Below, one piece after another: positions 54,044-64,000 of a DNA stretch of 64,000 bases (position 1 is its first letter; each line of letters starts with the position of its first letter). The translations under genes and the position numbers were made by a program. The notes below the pieces were generated by a model, which saw nothing but the letters and a program-made list of their open reading frames with translations, searched no databases and was not told where the DNA came from. This DNA comes from Patella vulgata (taxonomy: Eukaryota > Mollusca > Gastropoda > Patellidae). The DNA is taken from the NCBI RefSeq assembly GCF_932274485.2, contig NC_065886.2, positions 14,707,501 through 14,771,500 of the forward strand, in the 5' to 3' direction.

Positions 54044-55385
54044 CTGAAAAAAACCAAAACAAACCACAGATTACTTAAGTTTCAAGAATAAATTGGTCCC
54101 AACTAGAATCTCCACAATTAGACACTGAGAAAATTTTTAGTAGTTGATGTGCCTAGATCGCTGGAAAATGTAGGCCATCTTCTGAAATTGTTTGATGATA
54201 TCAAACCTTCTCCCCACACCCTTACAGGAATGAAACGTTAGGCCTACTACAGAAAATTGGCAGAGGGAGCTCAGCTTGAAACCAGAGATTGCCAGGAAAT
54301 GTACAAAATGGACTTACTAATTAAATTAAATTTAGAATAAAAATGGTCATTTTATACCAGACTACACTACAAAAACACCAGAATATTTTTTAAAAAATTG
54401 CAAAAAATACATTGAAATCAACAGAATATTATTAACGCAGTTGATTATTATGCAAAAATTCATGAACTAATTTGAATTAGGCCTACTACTCCGGATCAGG
54501 TAATTATATAAGCATATGACTTTTAGTTGAATCAGTATTCATAATTTTAGATTAATCTGTAACCAATCAGGGAAGGAGTTGACTTTTTAAGTAGGCTACA
54601 TATTGGGGAATACACTTTAGAAAATGTGAAATATATATTAAATTATTAAAAAGATTTTTTTAAATTCAAATAGAAATATATTAAAATGGTGGTTTCGATA
54701 GGACCTTAGGCCTACATTTTTTGCTATCAAATTTAATTTGAATAACACTAATATACCTTATAGATCACCCAATCCCCCTATTCAACATGAAAGTTGGGTT
54801 TTTAAACCAATCTGAGCCTGATACCAAGTGTATAATTGAGAGATAATTTATTCTTATTCTTCATACGGGGGGTTGGGGTCCCATCCGAATAACTACACCC
54901 CACCCACTCAACAAATTCCTGGCAATTAACGCAAGATCGATGTTACATGCATTTATTAGTCATAGCTTCATCAATAGCCTAATTCATGTTTGCAATCCGG
55001 TAAATACCGGCGGCATTCACGTCGATTTACGTTATGGAGATCATGAGCAGGTTTTAGTGTATTCCATGTGTTGTGCAATCAAGTAAAAAATGCTGGAAAA
55101 TAGAAGCTATCCCGCTAAATCATACCCCTTTTTTGATTAATTACCTGTTTTACACGTCTTCGTTGATTGACAACAGAGTCACAGACTCCTAACAAAATTA
55201 GTTTAATTATAGGTTGTCTGGATTAAGACAAATTTCAACATAATTTCAAAATAATTCCGTAAATGTATCATCTATTATTTTCATAGGCGAGCGTTGGTAG
55301 TCTTGGTCAACCGGACTAACCTGGCTCGGCTTGCTTATTTCCTGTTTATTCGTTGCTAAGACTCTTTGAATAAAAATATCCATAT
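53905..55385 (-). repeat. inverted duplication, left arm (5' region of gene A)
   Basis: Reverse complement of 61745-63885 with scattered substitutions and small indels. It covers the start exon, the sequence just inside intron 1, and ~1.3 kb upstream that probably includes promoter or 5'UTR intron. Anchors: GTTGTCAATCAACG, TTAGGAGTCTGTGAC, ACGTAAATCGACGTGA, GTTAGTCCGGTTGACCAAGA in the sense of gene A. Confidence 0.88.
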
Positions 55386-56690
55386 GTTCTGTCATCCATG
55401 CATGATATTGATACAATTGATGCAAGTAATGTCTCGTCAGTGTAACTTAATTGTTTGTCGAAGAAATGAAATGACACGGAATGTGCCTTAACGTCTTAAT
55501 GTACATTTCCACACCAACTGAACTCATAAATAGACTTAATAATACAGACGATGTAAAGTAATAAAAAGGAGGATTTTCTAAATTAAATTTGTTTTTCGAA
55601 AAAAAAACAACAAAAAAACTTGAATTAATACACCGAAATTATTTCTCTGATTGATATATTAGCTATCTATCTAAAATAAACAATGTTTAGCTCACACCCA
55701 CGCAATATATGGTTGATATAATTATCGTTAACGGCCCTATTAGAACACGTGGCTATATTTGCTACAATACAGTTTTATTAATACCGGTATAATACCTGGC
55801 TATAGGTATTAAATATAGCAGAAATAGTCAATCGCATTTAGATCGGGCTATGAAGTTATAGTTTGCTGATTGAAAAAAAAGACGAAGAGACATGTAACTA
55901 TAATAAATTGATTTAAAGATCGATTTTTTTTTTTTAATTAATTTCTAAATATCAATGTAAACGAGATGACTTAGGAAACAACATCCTGCGCCAGCACACG
56001 TGTATAATTTGGAAGGCATTGGCCATCTCTGGATTAATGTAATCAGCTGCCAAATTTAATGCGTAAAGTTTAAGTACGGCACATTTTACTTAACAAATAG
56101 TGTCACTGGTCCCAAATCATCCAGATGAAGAGAGGCCTAAGGTGATTCATACTTATGGGGCCACTGTGTCCAAATTCCCCTTTAGGTTATTCCCTCACTG
56201 GGCATCAATTAAGTTCGATTACGAAGAATGAGCAAATTGTTTTTAAAACATTATTTTATTCAGATTAATATCTGAATAGGGGTTGGAGAATAGTCATCAG
56301 CCTATATCAGAAAGTAGAAAGCAGAGAGTCAAAAGTAGATGGTAGAAAGCAGAAATTCTGTCCATGAAAGTAGAAGTCTGACAGTCACTGACACTGTAAA
56401 GTTGTAAAGCTTGATGTTTTTACAGATAATATGCTTAAAGTTATAGGTTTCAGCCATAAAAAATACTCATTTAGATAAGAATTTTCGCCTTTACTTTCTA
56501 TTTTCTTCTTTTTTACTCTAAATAACATTTTGAACCCGATACCCTGACATATTCTAAAGTGAAAATTCCAAAGTTTGTTTACATGATCGGCAACGCGTTA
56601 CGAATAATAAAAGTTTATGTAAGATGGCCGTGCCAATTAAGCCCTTGACTGCAGATCAGAAACATGTCAAGATTCTTGACGTCCCGTGAC
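55386..56690. other. spacer between inverted arms, nothing recognised
   Basis: AT-rich. A homopurine stretch AAAGTAGAAAGCAGAGAG recurs in variants at 56300-56370. No gene. Confidence 0.35.
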
Positions 56691-56694
56691 AATT

Positions 56695-56850
56695 CGAGAC
56701 GTCTTGAGGCAGGGAGGAAACTAGAGGACCCAGAGAAAACCCATGAGGTTGGACAGGCGATCACACTCCTTGTCACGTACCAGCAATGACGGACCTTACA
56801 ATCTAATGCGCACACATCAAACTATTCGGCCATCCAACCCCCAATACTCA
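56695..56850 (-). repeat. SINE family B fragment with head
   Basis: GAGGACCCAGAGAAAACCCA, GAGGTTGGACAGGCGATCAC and the reverse-complement head ATTCGGCCATCCAACCCCC. The 3' half is missing. Confidence 0.72.
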
Positions 56851-57350
56851 ACAAGGAATTAAGTTAAATGTGACACTTCTGCCTGAAGAATTAGATGATC
56901 TTTTGTAAGTTTGATAACATGTATGATATTGATTTCAATATGTATGTCATGAGGAGACACCAACCTCAATTTATAGCCTGCAAAATATGGGATTATAAGT
57001 TTCTGTGTGAAGATTTTCGGGTGATTTTCCTGGAGATCAGTATAGTGTTTCTTATGATTTCAGAAGCACTCGCTGCTGCTGCGCTAAACAGGACTACAAA
57101 GGGGGCTATTGTGCTAGCCGTATGCATATTCAAACCTAGGGGCTGTTGTTTTCAATTTGTCAATCCAGGATTTTTCTCTTGTTTTTTATACGTGGGAGAT
57201 AGCGTTTGGAGTATCCCCTTTCTCTTAGTTTGCTAAATACCAGCCTTCAAAGTCGGCCTTCTCATTATATACCCTATGGAAATGGAGAATCTGAGATTGT
57301 ATTATGCCAAAGAACGTATGTTTTGGGTTAAAGGAACTTTTAAACAGTAA

Positions 57351-59000
57351 TTAATGTGCATCGGTTTCTATGAAAAATATTTTAGTTTCCAATTGGCCAA
57401 TGTTATTGGAGTTGCTACTTTTAAAAACGGCGGTGTCAAGAAAAGCTATGCTGCTATGACTTACAGTTGCGGTTAATTTGACAGATGGATGGTGATTGTT
57501 CAGAATGTTGAAAAATGTCAAAAATTCGTCTAGTGTGTACGTCCTGACTATGAAAACGTCATCTAAAAAACGTCCATAGGCATCTGGTTTTAATGCGCAG
57601 AGTGGCAAAACTTTCTTTTCCAACTCCGCCATGAAGAGATTTGCATAACTCTGGGCGAATCGTTTTCCCATCACAGTTCCGGAAGACTGGAAGTATACTT
57701 GGTCGTTGAATGTGAAGTCATTCCTCCTCAGACAGATGTCGAGTAATTTGAGGATTTCTTCGCCCGGTCTGGAAGCTTACATTGCAGGTTCCTAATAAAT
57801 GCTTTCCTAACTGCTTCAATACCTGTGTTATTATCGATGTTCGTGTACATGCTCTGTACGTCGATAAATATTAAAATGGTGTGCTCAGTGACTCTTAACT
57901 GTTTGATTTTGCGAATAAAATCGCTGGTGTCTTTAAGGTAGGATGCGTGTTGGCATGCTAGGTGTAATAAGAAATGGTCTATTTATTGTGATACGTTATA
58001 TGGTTAGCTGCCACAGTCTGATATTATAAGGCGTCCCTTGGATAATTTATTAGGTAGGTCTATAAAACATTCTGTTTCCGGATTTTTATGTATTTTTTAG
58101 TAGCTTATATAGAGATAGATAATCATATTGTTTTGCTGTTATGTATTCCTTGTCTTGCATTTAATGTAAGATGATTTCATGTAAGATGTTGTTTAATAAG
58201 TTGTGGTGTCCTTAAAGATGGGTTGATCTAATTTAATGTAATGTTTAGGATTACTTAATTGTTTTTCTGCCTCTGAGATATACATGTAATCTGTGAGGTC
58301 CATTATGAAACAACACGAGCCTTTGTCGCTTTTCTTAATTATATTATCTTTTTGTCTTTTTTAGGGATATTTAATGCAGTTTTTGCGGCCCAGTTGAGAT
58401 TTGTTATTTGTGATTGCGATTGAAGGGATAATATTTCTGTGTTCATTTGGTCGAAAGTGTTTAGAAGTGTTGGTGATAATGAATAATGAATTGTTCGGTG
58501 GTTCCCATGTAGATTTTTCTGTGAATATTTTTTTACCTCTGCCGGGTTTGTTCGTAAAAGAATAAGTCAATGAAAGAGTTTGTTGAAAGCGATCGGTTGC
58601 CTGAAAGATGGGGGTCTATGGATGTTATTGTTGGAGTTGGAATAAACTTGGGGTCTTTATCAAGTATGCTAAGTTCTAGGGGGCTCAAACAATTATTGTC
58701 TGTCCTAAAGACGACTTCTCATTCCTTTTCCCTGATTCTAGTTTAAATTCCCCATCCATCAGTTGATGATCTCGCTCGCCGTGTCTAGGTTCCTTTCAAT
58801 TCTACTTTGCCCTTGAAGTTTGGTAGTGTGGTGGCGTTTGGTGAAGGTACAGTGGGGGTCAATTGGTTGTAGCTGTTGATGTTCTGGTAGGCGATCTGTT
58901 TGTCTAGTCGGAATCGGGAAGAAGTATAGGGATCTGTGTGGTGAAGGGCTTGGTTGTTGGGAAAACTAGCTGCTCTAGCCACCGCGAGCAGATCTAGCAT
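57351..59000 (-). pseudogene. Penelope-like retroelement remnant (RT domain)
   Basis: Reading leftward: LDKDPKFIPTPTI (58690-58640), IIKKSDKGSCCFIMDLTDY with SEAEKQLSNPKHYIKLD (about 58350-58220), IFIDVQSMYTNIDNNTGIEA (about 57870), TVMGKRFAQSYANLFMAELE (about 57690-57610), YGRFLDDVFIV and SIAFLDTAVF (57580-57400). The TNI, MGKRFA.SYANLFM and RFLDD boxes are typical of Penelope-like elements. No GIY-YIG domain is seen. The copy is truncated and broken in several places. The most upstream text (58785-59000) is assigned to it only by position. Confidence 0.82.
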
Positions 59001-59564
59001 CTGCTCGTGTATTCTTGGTCCAGCTTCCTCCCTGTTGTTGAGTCCGACGTGTTAAGAGGGGCGTGCTGGCAGTGAGTTTAGGAGGACGGTGTCCTCCCAG
59101 GCCCCCATTAAACAATAAGTCCACCCGTATAAGCGGGCCCCCCTGAGAGCTCTAATTTTCACGCGGAATCCCCCGGCAATACTATAGCACGTATAGACGT
59201 TCTACATTTGAAAGGCGCGGCATTTTCTAACAAAGATGAAAATAACAATTTTAATTTGTTTTTTCAGTTCAAGTTACGTGTGCGTGTTCAGTTTAAGCAA
59301 ACTTGCATCGATTGACCTCACGAGTTTGTGTTTGCACGTGTTTTTCAAGTTTTTCATCTTTATATGCTCAAAAGTAACGGGATCCACGTGACTTTACAAT
59401 TTTATGAAATTAAAGGCTTCTTACTACTTACTATCGTTAGAAACACTTTAAAATTTATTTGACTTACCAGAAAAAAAATTTGTTGAAATTCATCAGTTTC
59501 AAGTTTTTAATTTGGCTGAGTATAGTTACATGTAAAATTCGCCTACATATTAGTTGTTTGCTTT

Positions 59565-60010
59565 AGAGGAGTCACGGTGGCTCAATCCTCAACCCGGAGT
59601 TGACCGACAAAAGTCATCGTGATTTTCCGGCGTTGTTTTCCCTTGTCAATGGTTTAGGACAGGGTGTGTGTGTGTGTGTGTGTGTACACATAGGGATTCG
59701 AAATAAGAGTATTTGTAGGACTTTTGTGGAATTTTTGCTCTTTTATTTAGTAGCATTATATTAATTAATATCTTCGCCAAGCCGTATTTACTGCAGTCAA
59801 GAATGAGTGACAGATTGGTATATAAAAAAAGAGTTATAATTTGGTAGTCCGCTCTCCACGTGTGACGGAAAGACCCATTATGCTACATATTCCACAGGGT
59901 ATAGATGTTTGGTCAAAATTTCAATCACATCTCACTGCATGATGTATGCCTGTCTTCATTAGCCGAGTTGGTGCAGAAAACTAGGACATTAAATCCCATT
60001 TCATTTCTTT
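59565..60010 (+). repeat. SINE family A copy, diverged and interrupted
   Basis: GGAGTCACGGTGGCTCAATC, ATTTTCCGGCGTTGTTTTCC, a TG array at 59659-59683, then, after an unrelated stretch, TGATGTATGCCTGTCTTCAT and AGGACATTAAATCCCATTTC. The middle has been replaced or lost. Confidence 0.65.
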
Positions 60011-60582
60011 TCTTCAGATTGGCTCCAAGAGCAGCGTCTCAGATCGTCCCATACTGCAGCTAACATTTCAGAATGCCCGTGGCTTTATTATTTTGTAAAA
60101 GAAAAGAGGCATAACAAAAATGTGATTGATACATGTATAACTTTATTTTTCATATTTGGCCAACATTCAGTTTGCCTCTTTATAGCCCATATCTATTTTG
60201 TTAATCACAACCTACTCCTTGTCACTAGTTCCTTTAGGAACAGTCTCTGATCGGACTATGTCCGCTACAGTTCGCTCAGAGATAGTCCTAAAGCAACTAC
60301 CTTGTCAGTACAACCAGGGAATCGAAACAACGCCAGTTGATGAACAGTTTATGAGATGTGTCCCAGAATAATAATTGTAAACCGATAATTAAATAACTTA
60401 GTAATGTAAAAATTATTTGAATGGAAACACTTAAATTATTTAACTGAGAAATTTTGATTTAGCAAAAGGCACAACTATTTTAATAGGTATGTGCATAACG
60501 TTTCATAAGGATACCTTAAATGGTTTATAAGATATGCTTGTAAGCGAAATATGGACGGACTGATCTCTTACTACGTTAGGCG

Positions 60583-60878
60583 CAATCTGTTTCACAGAGA
60601 ATTACGAGTCTTCTCTAAAATCTCTGTAAAAGACGACTGTCTTTATCACGTGCCGTGACAGCACGCGGTGTCAATCATTGGCTGAATGGCGCGTGCATTG
60701 TTTACATAAGACGTTACTGCTTCGGGCAGAATGCTGCCTTTTAGCCATTTTAATACCCATTTACACTAAATAGGAAATCATTTTTACCTACAAATATGTC
60801 AAATGTCTTTATTTATTTTTCTAATACATCCCAAAAATGTTTTAGAATTTAATTTGTCGGTGGAAAAAAGTTAATATT
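60583..60878 (+). repeat. interspersed repeat R1, copy 1
   Basis: CAATCTGTTTCACAGAGAAT, TTATCACGTGCCGTGACAGC, ACTGCTTCGGGCAGAATGC and GTTTTAGAATTTAATTTGTC align with the reverse complement of 63150-63453, where it is an insertion in a SINE. Confidence 0.75.
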
Positions 60879-61040
60879 TGCTTTCATTTTATAAAAAGGG
60901 AAAATTTGGAATTTTACTTGTAGGTGTTGTGCACATTTATAGATATGTCTATTTACAAATAAGGGCCCATTTTCAATATTACAATCCCGTCGATGGTTGC
61001 GTACTCTATCACGTAGATGCGTGGATGTCTTCCCTATGTG

Positions 61041-61420
61041 GGGATCACGTGGCTAAGTGGATAAGACGCTAGCTCGCTAGCCTGGAGGTCGGGTGTTCGA
61101 TCCCTGCATTGGCCGAGAAAGTTCATCCAGATTTTCCGGCGTGGTTCTCCCTTGTCAGTGATGCAGGACAGAGGGGCTGACAAGGAAAGCTGTCTTGTCG
61201 TTCGGATGGGACGAAAAACCGAGGTCCCGTGTACACATAGGCGTGCATGTAAAAGATCCCTTGGCAGTTGGAATTCGATATACGAATAGGCCGTAGTGCC
61301 GCTGTCCGGGCAAAATTTCCCTCATAGCACACTGTATGGCGTATGCCCGTCTTCATTAGCCAAGGTTAGGAGCAGAACAGTAGGACGTTAAACTCCATTT
61401 CATTTCATTTCATTTCATTT
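61041..61420 (+). repeat. SINE family A, complete copy with perfect target duplication
   Basis: GGGATCACGTGGCTAAGTGG, GATAAGACGCTAGCTCGC and GGGTGTTCGATCCCTGC at the head; TTAGGAGCAGAACAGTAGG, ACGTTAAACTCC and (ATTTC)n at the end. TGTCTTCCCTATGT is repeated at 61026 and 61420, a clean duplication. Confidence 0.92.
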
Positions 61421-62880
61421 GTCTTCCCTATGTAGAAATTTAGACACCCATTGCAAGTCAAGACATATATGAGATTTTTGAGTCACAATTCATATTGTCG
61501 TTGACACTAAATGATGAGTTCGGTTGGTGCGGAAAAGTACATTACATATAGGACGTTAAGCCACAGTCATCATAGAGGTATATACATCTCCATGCAGGGC
61601 GCCGTCCATGCATGTCATTTTATTTCTTCAGCAAACAATTAAATTAACTGGAGGGGCATTATTCGCCTCAATGGTGTTGTTTATTAAAGATTTAACGTCC
61701 AATACAGTAAAATTTGATATTATAGTATCCTTCCACCAAGTATACTTTTATTCAAGTGCCATAGCAACGAATAAACAGGAAATAAGAAATCGAGTCAGGA
61801 TAGTCCGGTTGACCAAGACTATAATCGTTGGACTGTCTGTTATTACAAAATGGATGATACCGAATTGTTTTTTAAACTAATTTGAAATTTGTCTTAAACT
61901 AGATAACCTAATTAGGCCGACTTTGTTAGGAGTCTGTGACCCTGTTGTCAATCAACGCAGTCGTTTCAAACAGGTAATTAATAAAAAAAAAACTGTGTGT
62001 GATTAGTGGGATAGCTTCTATATTTTCCAGCATTTTTACCTTATCGCACAACACCTGGAATACACTAAAACCTGTCTCCGTAACGTAAATCGACGTGATT
62101 ACCGGACTGCAAAAATAATTGACTATTGATCTGAAGCTTTGACTATATAAATATTATATATAAATGCATGTAACATTGATCTTACGTTATTGCCAGGAAT
62201 TTGGTGTGTGGGTGGGGTGTGTGTTGGTCTAGGCTTAGTTATGCGGATGGGACAAAAAAAACCTCATAAAAACAAGCACCAGCGTCTACATATCGCAGGC
62301 ACATGAATGGGAGTTGGAATATTTACCTAATATATGGCTTTTTAGGCATTTACGTGCATAAAATTTGTAGGAATTTCCCTTATTCAAATCAAGTCCTATC
62401 AAAACCACAGCAATTTAATATATTTCTATAATAATAATTTAATTAAAATAATCTTTTTAATAATTTGATATATATTTCACACTTTCTAAAGTATATTCCC
62501 CAATATGTACTTAAAATGTCAACACCTCCCCTGATATGACAGTTCACTGATTCGACTAAAAGTCATGCTTACCTGATCTGTAGTAGTAGGCCTAATTCAA
62601 ATTAGTTCATGAATTTTGCATAATAATCATCTGCGTTAATGATATTTGGTTGATTTCAATGTATATTTTGAAATTTTTTAAAAATATATTTGAAGTGTAG
62701 TCTGGTATAAAATGACCATTTTTATTCAAAATTTAATTTAATTAGTAAAATTCATTTTGTACATTTTCTGGTAATCTCGGTTTCAAGCTGAGCTCCCTCT
62801 GCCAATTTTCTGTAGTAGGCCTAACGTTTCATTCCCGTAGTGGTGTGGGGAGGAGGTTTGATATCATCAAACAATTTTAG

Positions 62881-63600
62881 AAATGAAATGAAATATAGGT
62901 TTTAACGTCCTACTGTTCTGCTCCTAAACTGGGCTAATGAAGACGGGCATACACCATACAGTGTGCTATGAGGGAAATTTTGCCCGGGCAGCGGCGCTAC
63001 GGCCTACTCTTATATCGAATTCCAACAGCCAAGGGATCTTTTACGTGCATGCCAATATGTCCCATCCGAACGACTAGACATCTGTCCTTGTCAGGCCCAC
63101 ACTGATCAGCAGTGAATTTTTCACTAGGCCGCTACAATCACTGATAAGGATGACATCGATGCGACTTAATGAGCCAGAAATATAACTTTTTTCCTGCGAC
63201 AAATTCAATTCTAAAACATTTTTTTTATGTATTGGAAAAATAAATAAAGGCGTTTGACGTAGTTGTAGGTAAAAATTATGGGTATTAAAATGACTAAAAG
63301 GGAGCATTCCGCCCGAAGCAGTAATGTCTTGTGTAAACAATGTATGCACCCTTTAGCCAATGATTGACGCCGCGTGCTGTGACGGCACGTGTTAAGGCAG
63401 TCATCTTTGACAGAGATATTACTCTAGACTCGTAATTCTGTGTGAAACAGATTGTGTCAGACCCTCCGTCCTGCATCACTGACAAGGGGAAACCATGCCG
63501 GAAAATCTGGATGAACATTCTCGGCCAATGCAGGGATCGAACACCCGACCTCCAGGTTAGCGAGCCAGCGTCTTACCCACTTAGCCACGTGATACCCCAA
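62881..63600 (-). repeat. SINE family A with internal insertion, target duplication and empty site
   Basis: AACAATTTTAG flanks both sides (62870-62880, 63601-63611). The head (reverse complement TCACGTGGCTAAGTGGG) is at the right and the ATTTC tail at the left. A 357-bp insert occupies 63099-63455. The other arm keeps the empty site (54182-54192). Confidence 0.9.
63099..63455 (-). mobile_element. repeat R1 copy inserted in a SINE
   Basis: Flanked by GTCAGGCCC and GTCAGACCC, a 9-bp target duplication with one change. Ends are ACACTGATCAGCAGTG and (reverse complement) ACAATCTGTTTCACAC, with at most weak terminal symmetry. No coding frame. Probably a small non-autonomous DNA element. Confidence 0.7.
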
Positions 63601-63745
63601 AACAATTTTAGAAGATGGCCTACATTTTCCAGCGATCTAGGCATATCAGCTATTAAAAAGTTTCTCAGTGTCTAATTGTGGAGATTCTAGTTGGGACTCA
63701 TTTATTCTAAAAGCTGAAGTAATCTGGGGTTTGTTTTATTTTCAG

Positions 63746-64000
63746 TATAATGATGAATAGAAAAAAAGGTAAAGTCACACTCCGTCAAGGTAATAATCAG
63801 GATATTTTACCAACGAGGGAACGAGGGTTTTTCTCAGAGCCATTACAATATATGGATAGAGAGTCTTTAGAGTCTGACATTGAGGGTGATGATATTTTGA
63901 GAAACTTGGAATGGGCTCTAAAATCAGAAGAACTTGGACAAAGTCATGGAATGACTTTTGAGCAGAAAGAAGGTTTGTTTAATATATTTTATGTATTTAT
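63746..64000 (+). CDS. gene B: start of the inverted partner of gene A, cut by the right edge
   Basis: After an acceptor at 63744-63745, two tandem ATGs (63750, 63753) begin MMNRKK, matching MNKKK of gene A. The surrounding sequence is the reverse complement of gene A's 5' region. In gene A a donor (GTAAGT) follows at once. Here the equivalent site is GTAAAG, and the frame stays open to the window edge (KVTLRQGNNQDILP, then acidic text such as ESDIEGDDILRNLEWALK). Either the first exon is longer in gene B, ending near a possible GTTTGT donor at about 63972, or it splices as in gene A and the open frame is chance. Whether a whole paralogue follows cannot be seen. Confidence 0.5.

Larger units (their letters stand above)
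61745..63885 (+). repeat. inverted duplication, right arm (5' region of gene B)
   Basis: Partner of 53905-55385. It is ~0.66 kb longer because a SINE (62881-63600) with its own insert landed in it after the duplication. Homology fades at 63885, within the open frame of gene B. Confidence 0.88.

Noticed and set aside
56895-57236. 113-codon hydrophobic open frame on the plus strand
   Set aside because: No domain, no splice or start context, and it sits beside repeats. Treated as chance.
57351-59000. Reverse transcriptase as a sign of an LTR or virus-derived element
   Set aside because: The motifs are of Penelope type. No long terminal repeats, capsid, protease or integrase text was seen.

Overview
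The window is animal nuclear DNA. It is AT-rich, has long introns with GT-AG boundaries, and is crowded with SINEs, LINEs, MITEs, minisatellites and Helitron-like repeat elements. The repeat style points to a lophotrochozoan, most likely a mollusc: tRNA-headed SINEs ending in ATTTC or GA arrays, and elements made of ~146-bp monomers plus GACA/GACG arrays between inverted GTCCCCCGCC boxes, resembling the pearl/HINE elements of bivalves. No species is claimed.

The main content is one very large minus-strand gene. By hand I traced 35 coding exons from a start codon at 54036 down to 2155, all with consistent reading phase (4706 nt, about 1568 codons). The gene runs off the left edge. The protein starts with cysteine-type leucine-rich repeats (53.4-50.0 kb), then a linker (49.1-47.7 kb), a degenerate SPRY module (45.0-37.2 kb), two clear SPRY modules (32.0-24.5 and 23.5-18.8 kb), a coiled-coil and unassigned middle (17.3-11.1 kb), a cysteine-rich segment (10.3-9.4 kb), a fourth SPRY module (8.2-4.2 kb) and a last visible exon at 2.2 kb. 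I do not recognise this architecture as a named family.

The 5' end of this gene is duplicated in inverted orientation. The segment at 53.905-55.385 kb reappears reverse-complemented at 61.745-63.885 kb. On the plus strand it gives a matching start exon at 63746 that reads out of the right edge, so two related genes (A leftward, B rightward) sit head to head about 9.7 kb apart. The 6.4-kb spacer holds a broken Penelope-like retroelement and SINEs.

Introns and spacer hold nested elements: a frameshifted Tc1-like transposon with terminal repeats (2.3-3.8 kb); four copies of Helitron-like family 1, three of family 2 and two of family 3; a TTAA-flanked MITE family; two LINE remnants (30.3-31.5 kb plus strand; 38.75-42.5 kb minus strand, split by a Helitron-like insertion); two SINE families that share a 3' end; several minisatellites; and two foldback elements. 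No CRISPR array, rRNA gene, functional tRNA gene or LTR element was seen. I found no self-contained new multi-gene system. The strongest leads are the multi-SPRY gene, its divergent inverted partner, and an exon whose start appears to lie in a transposon.
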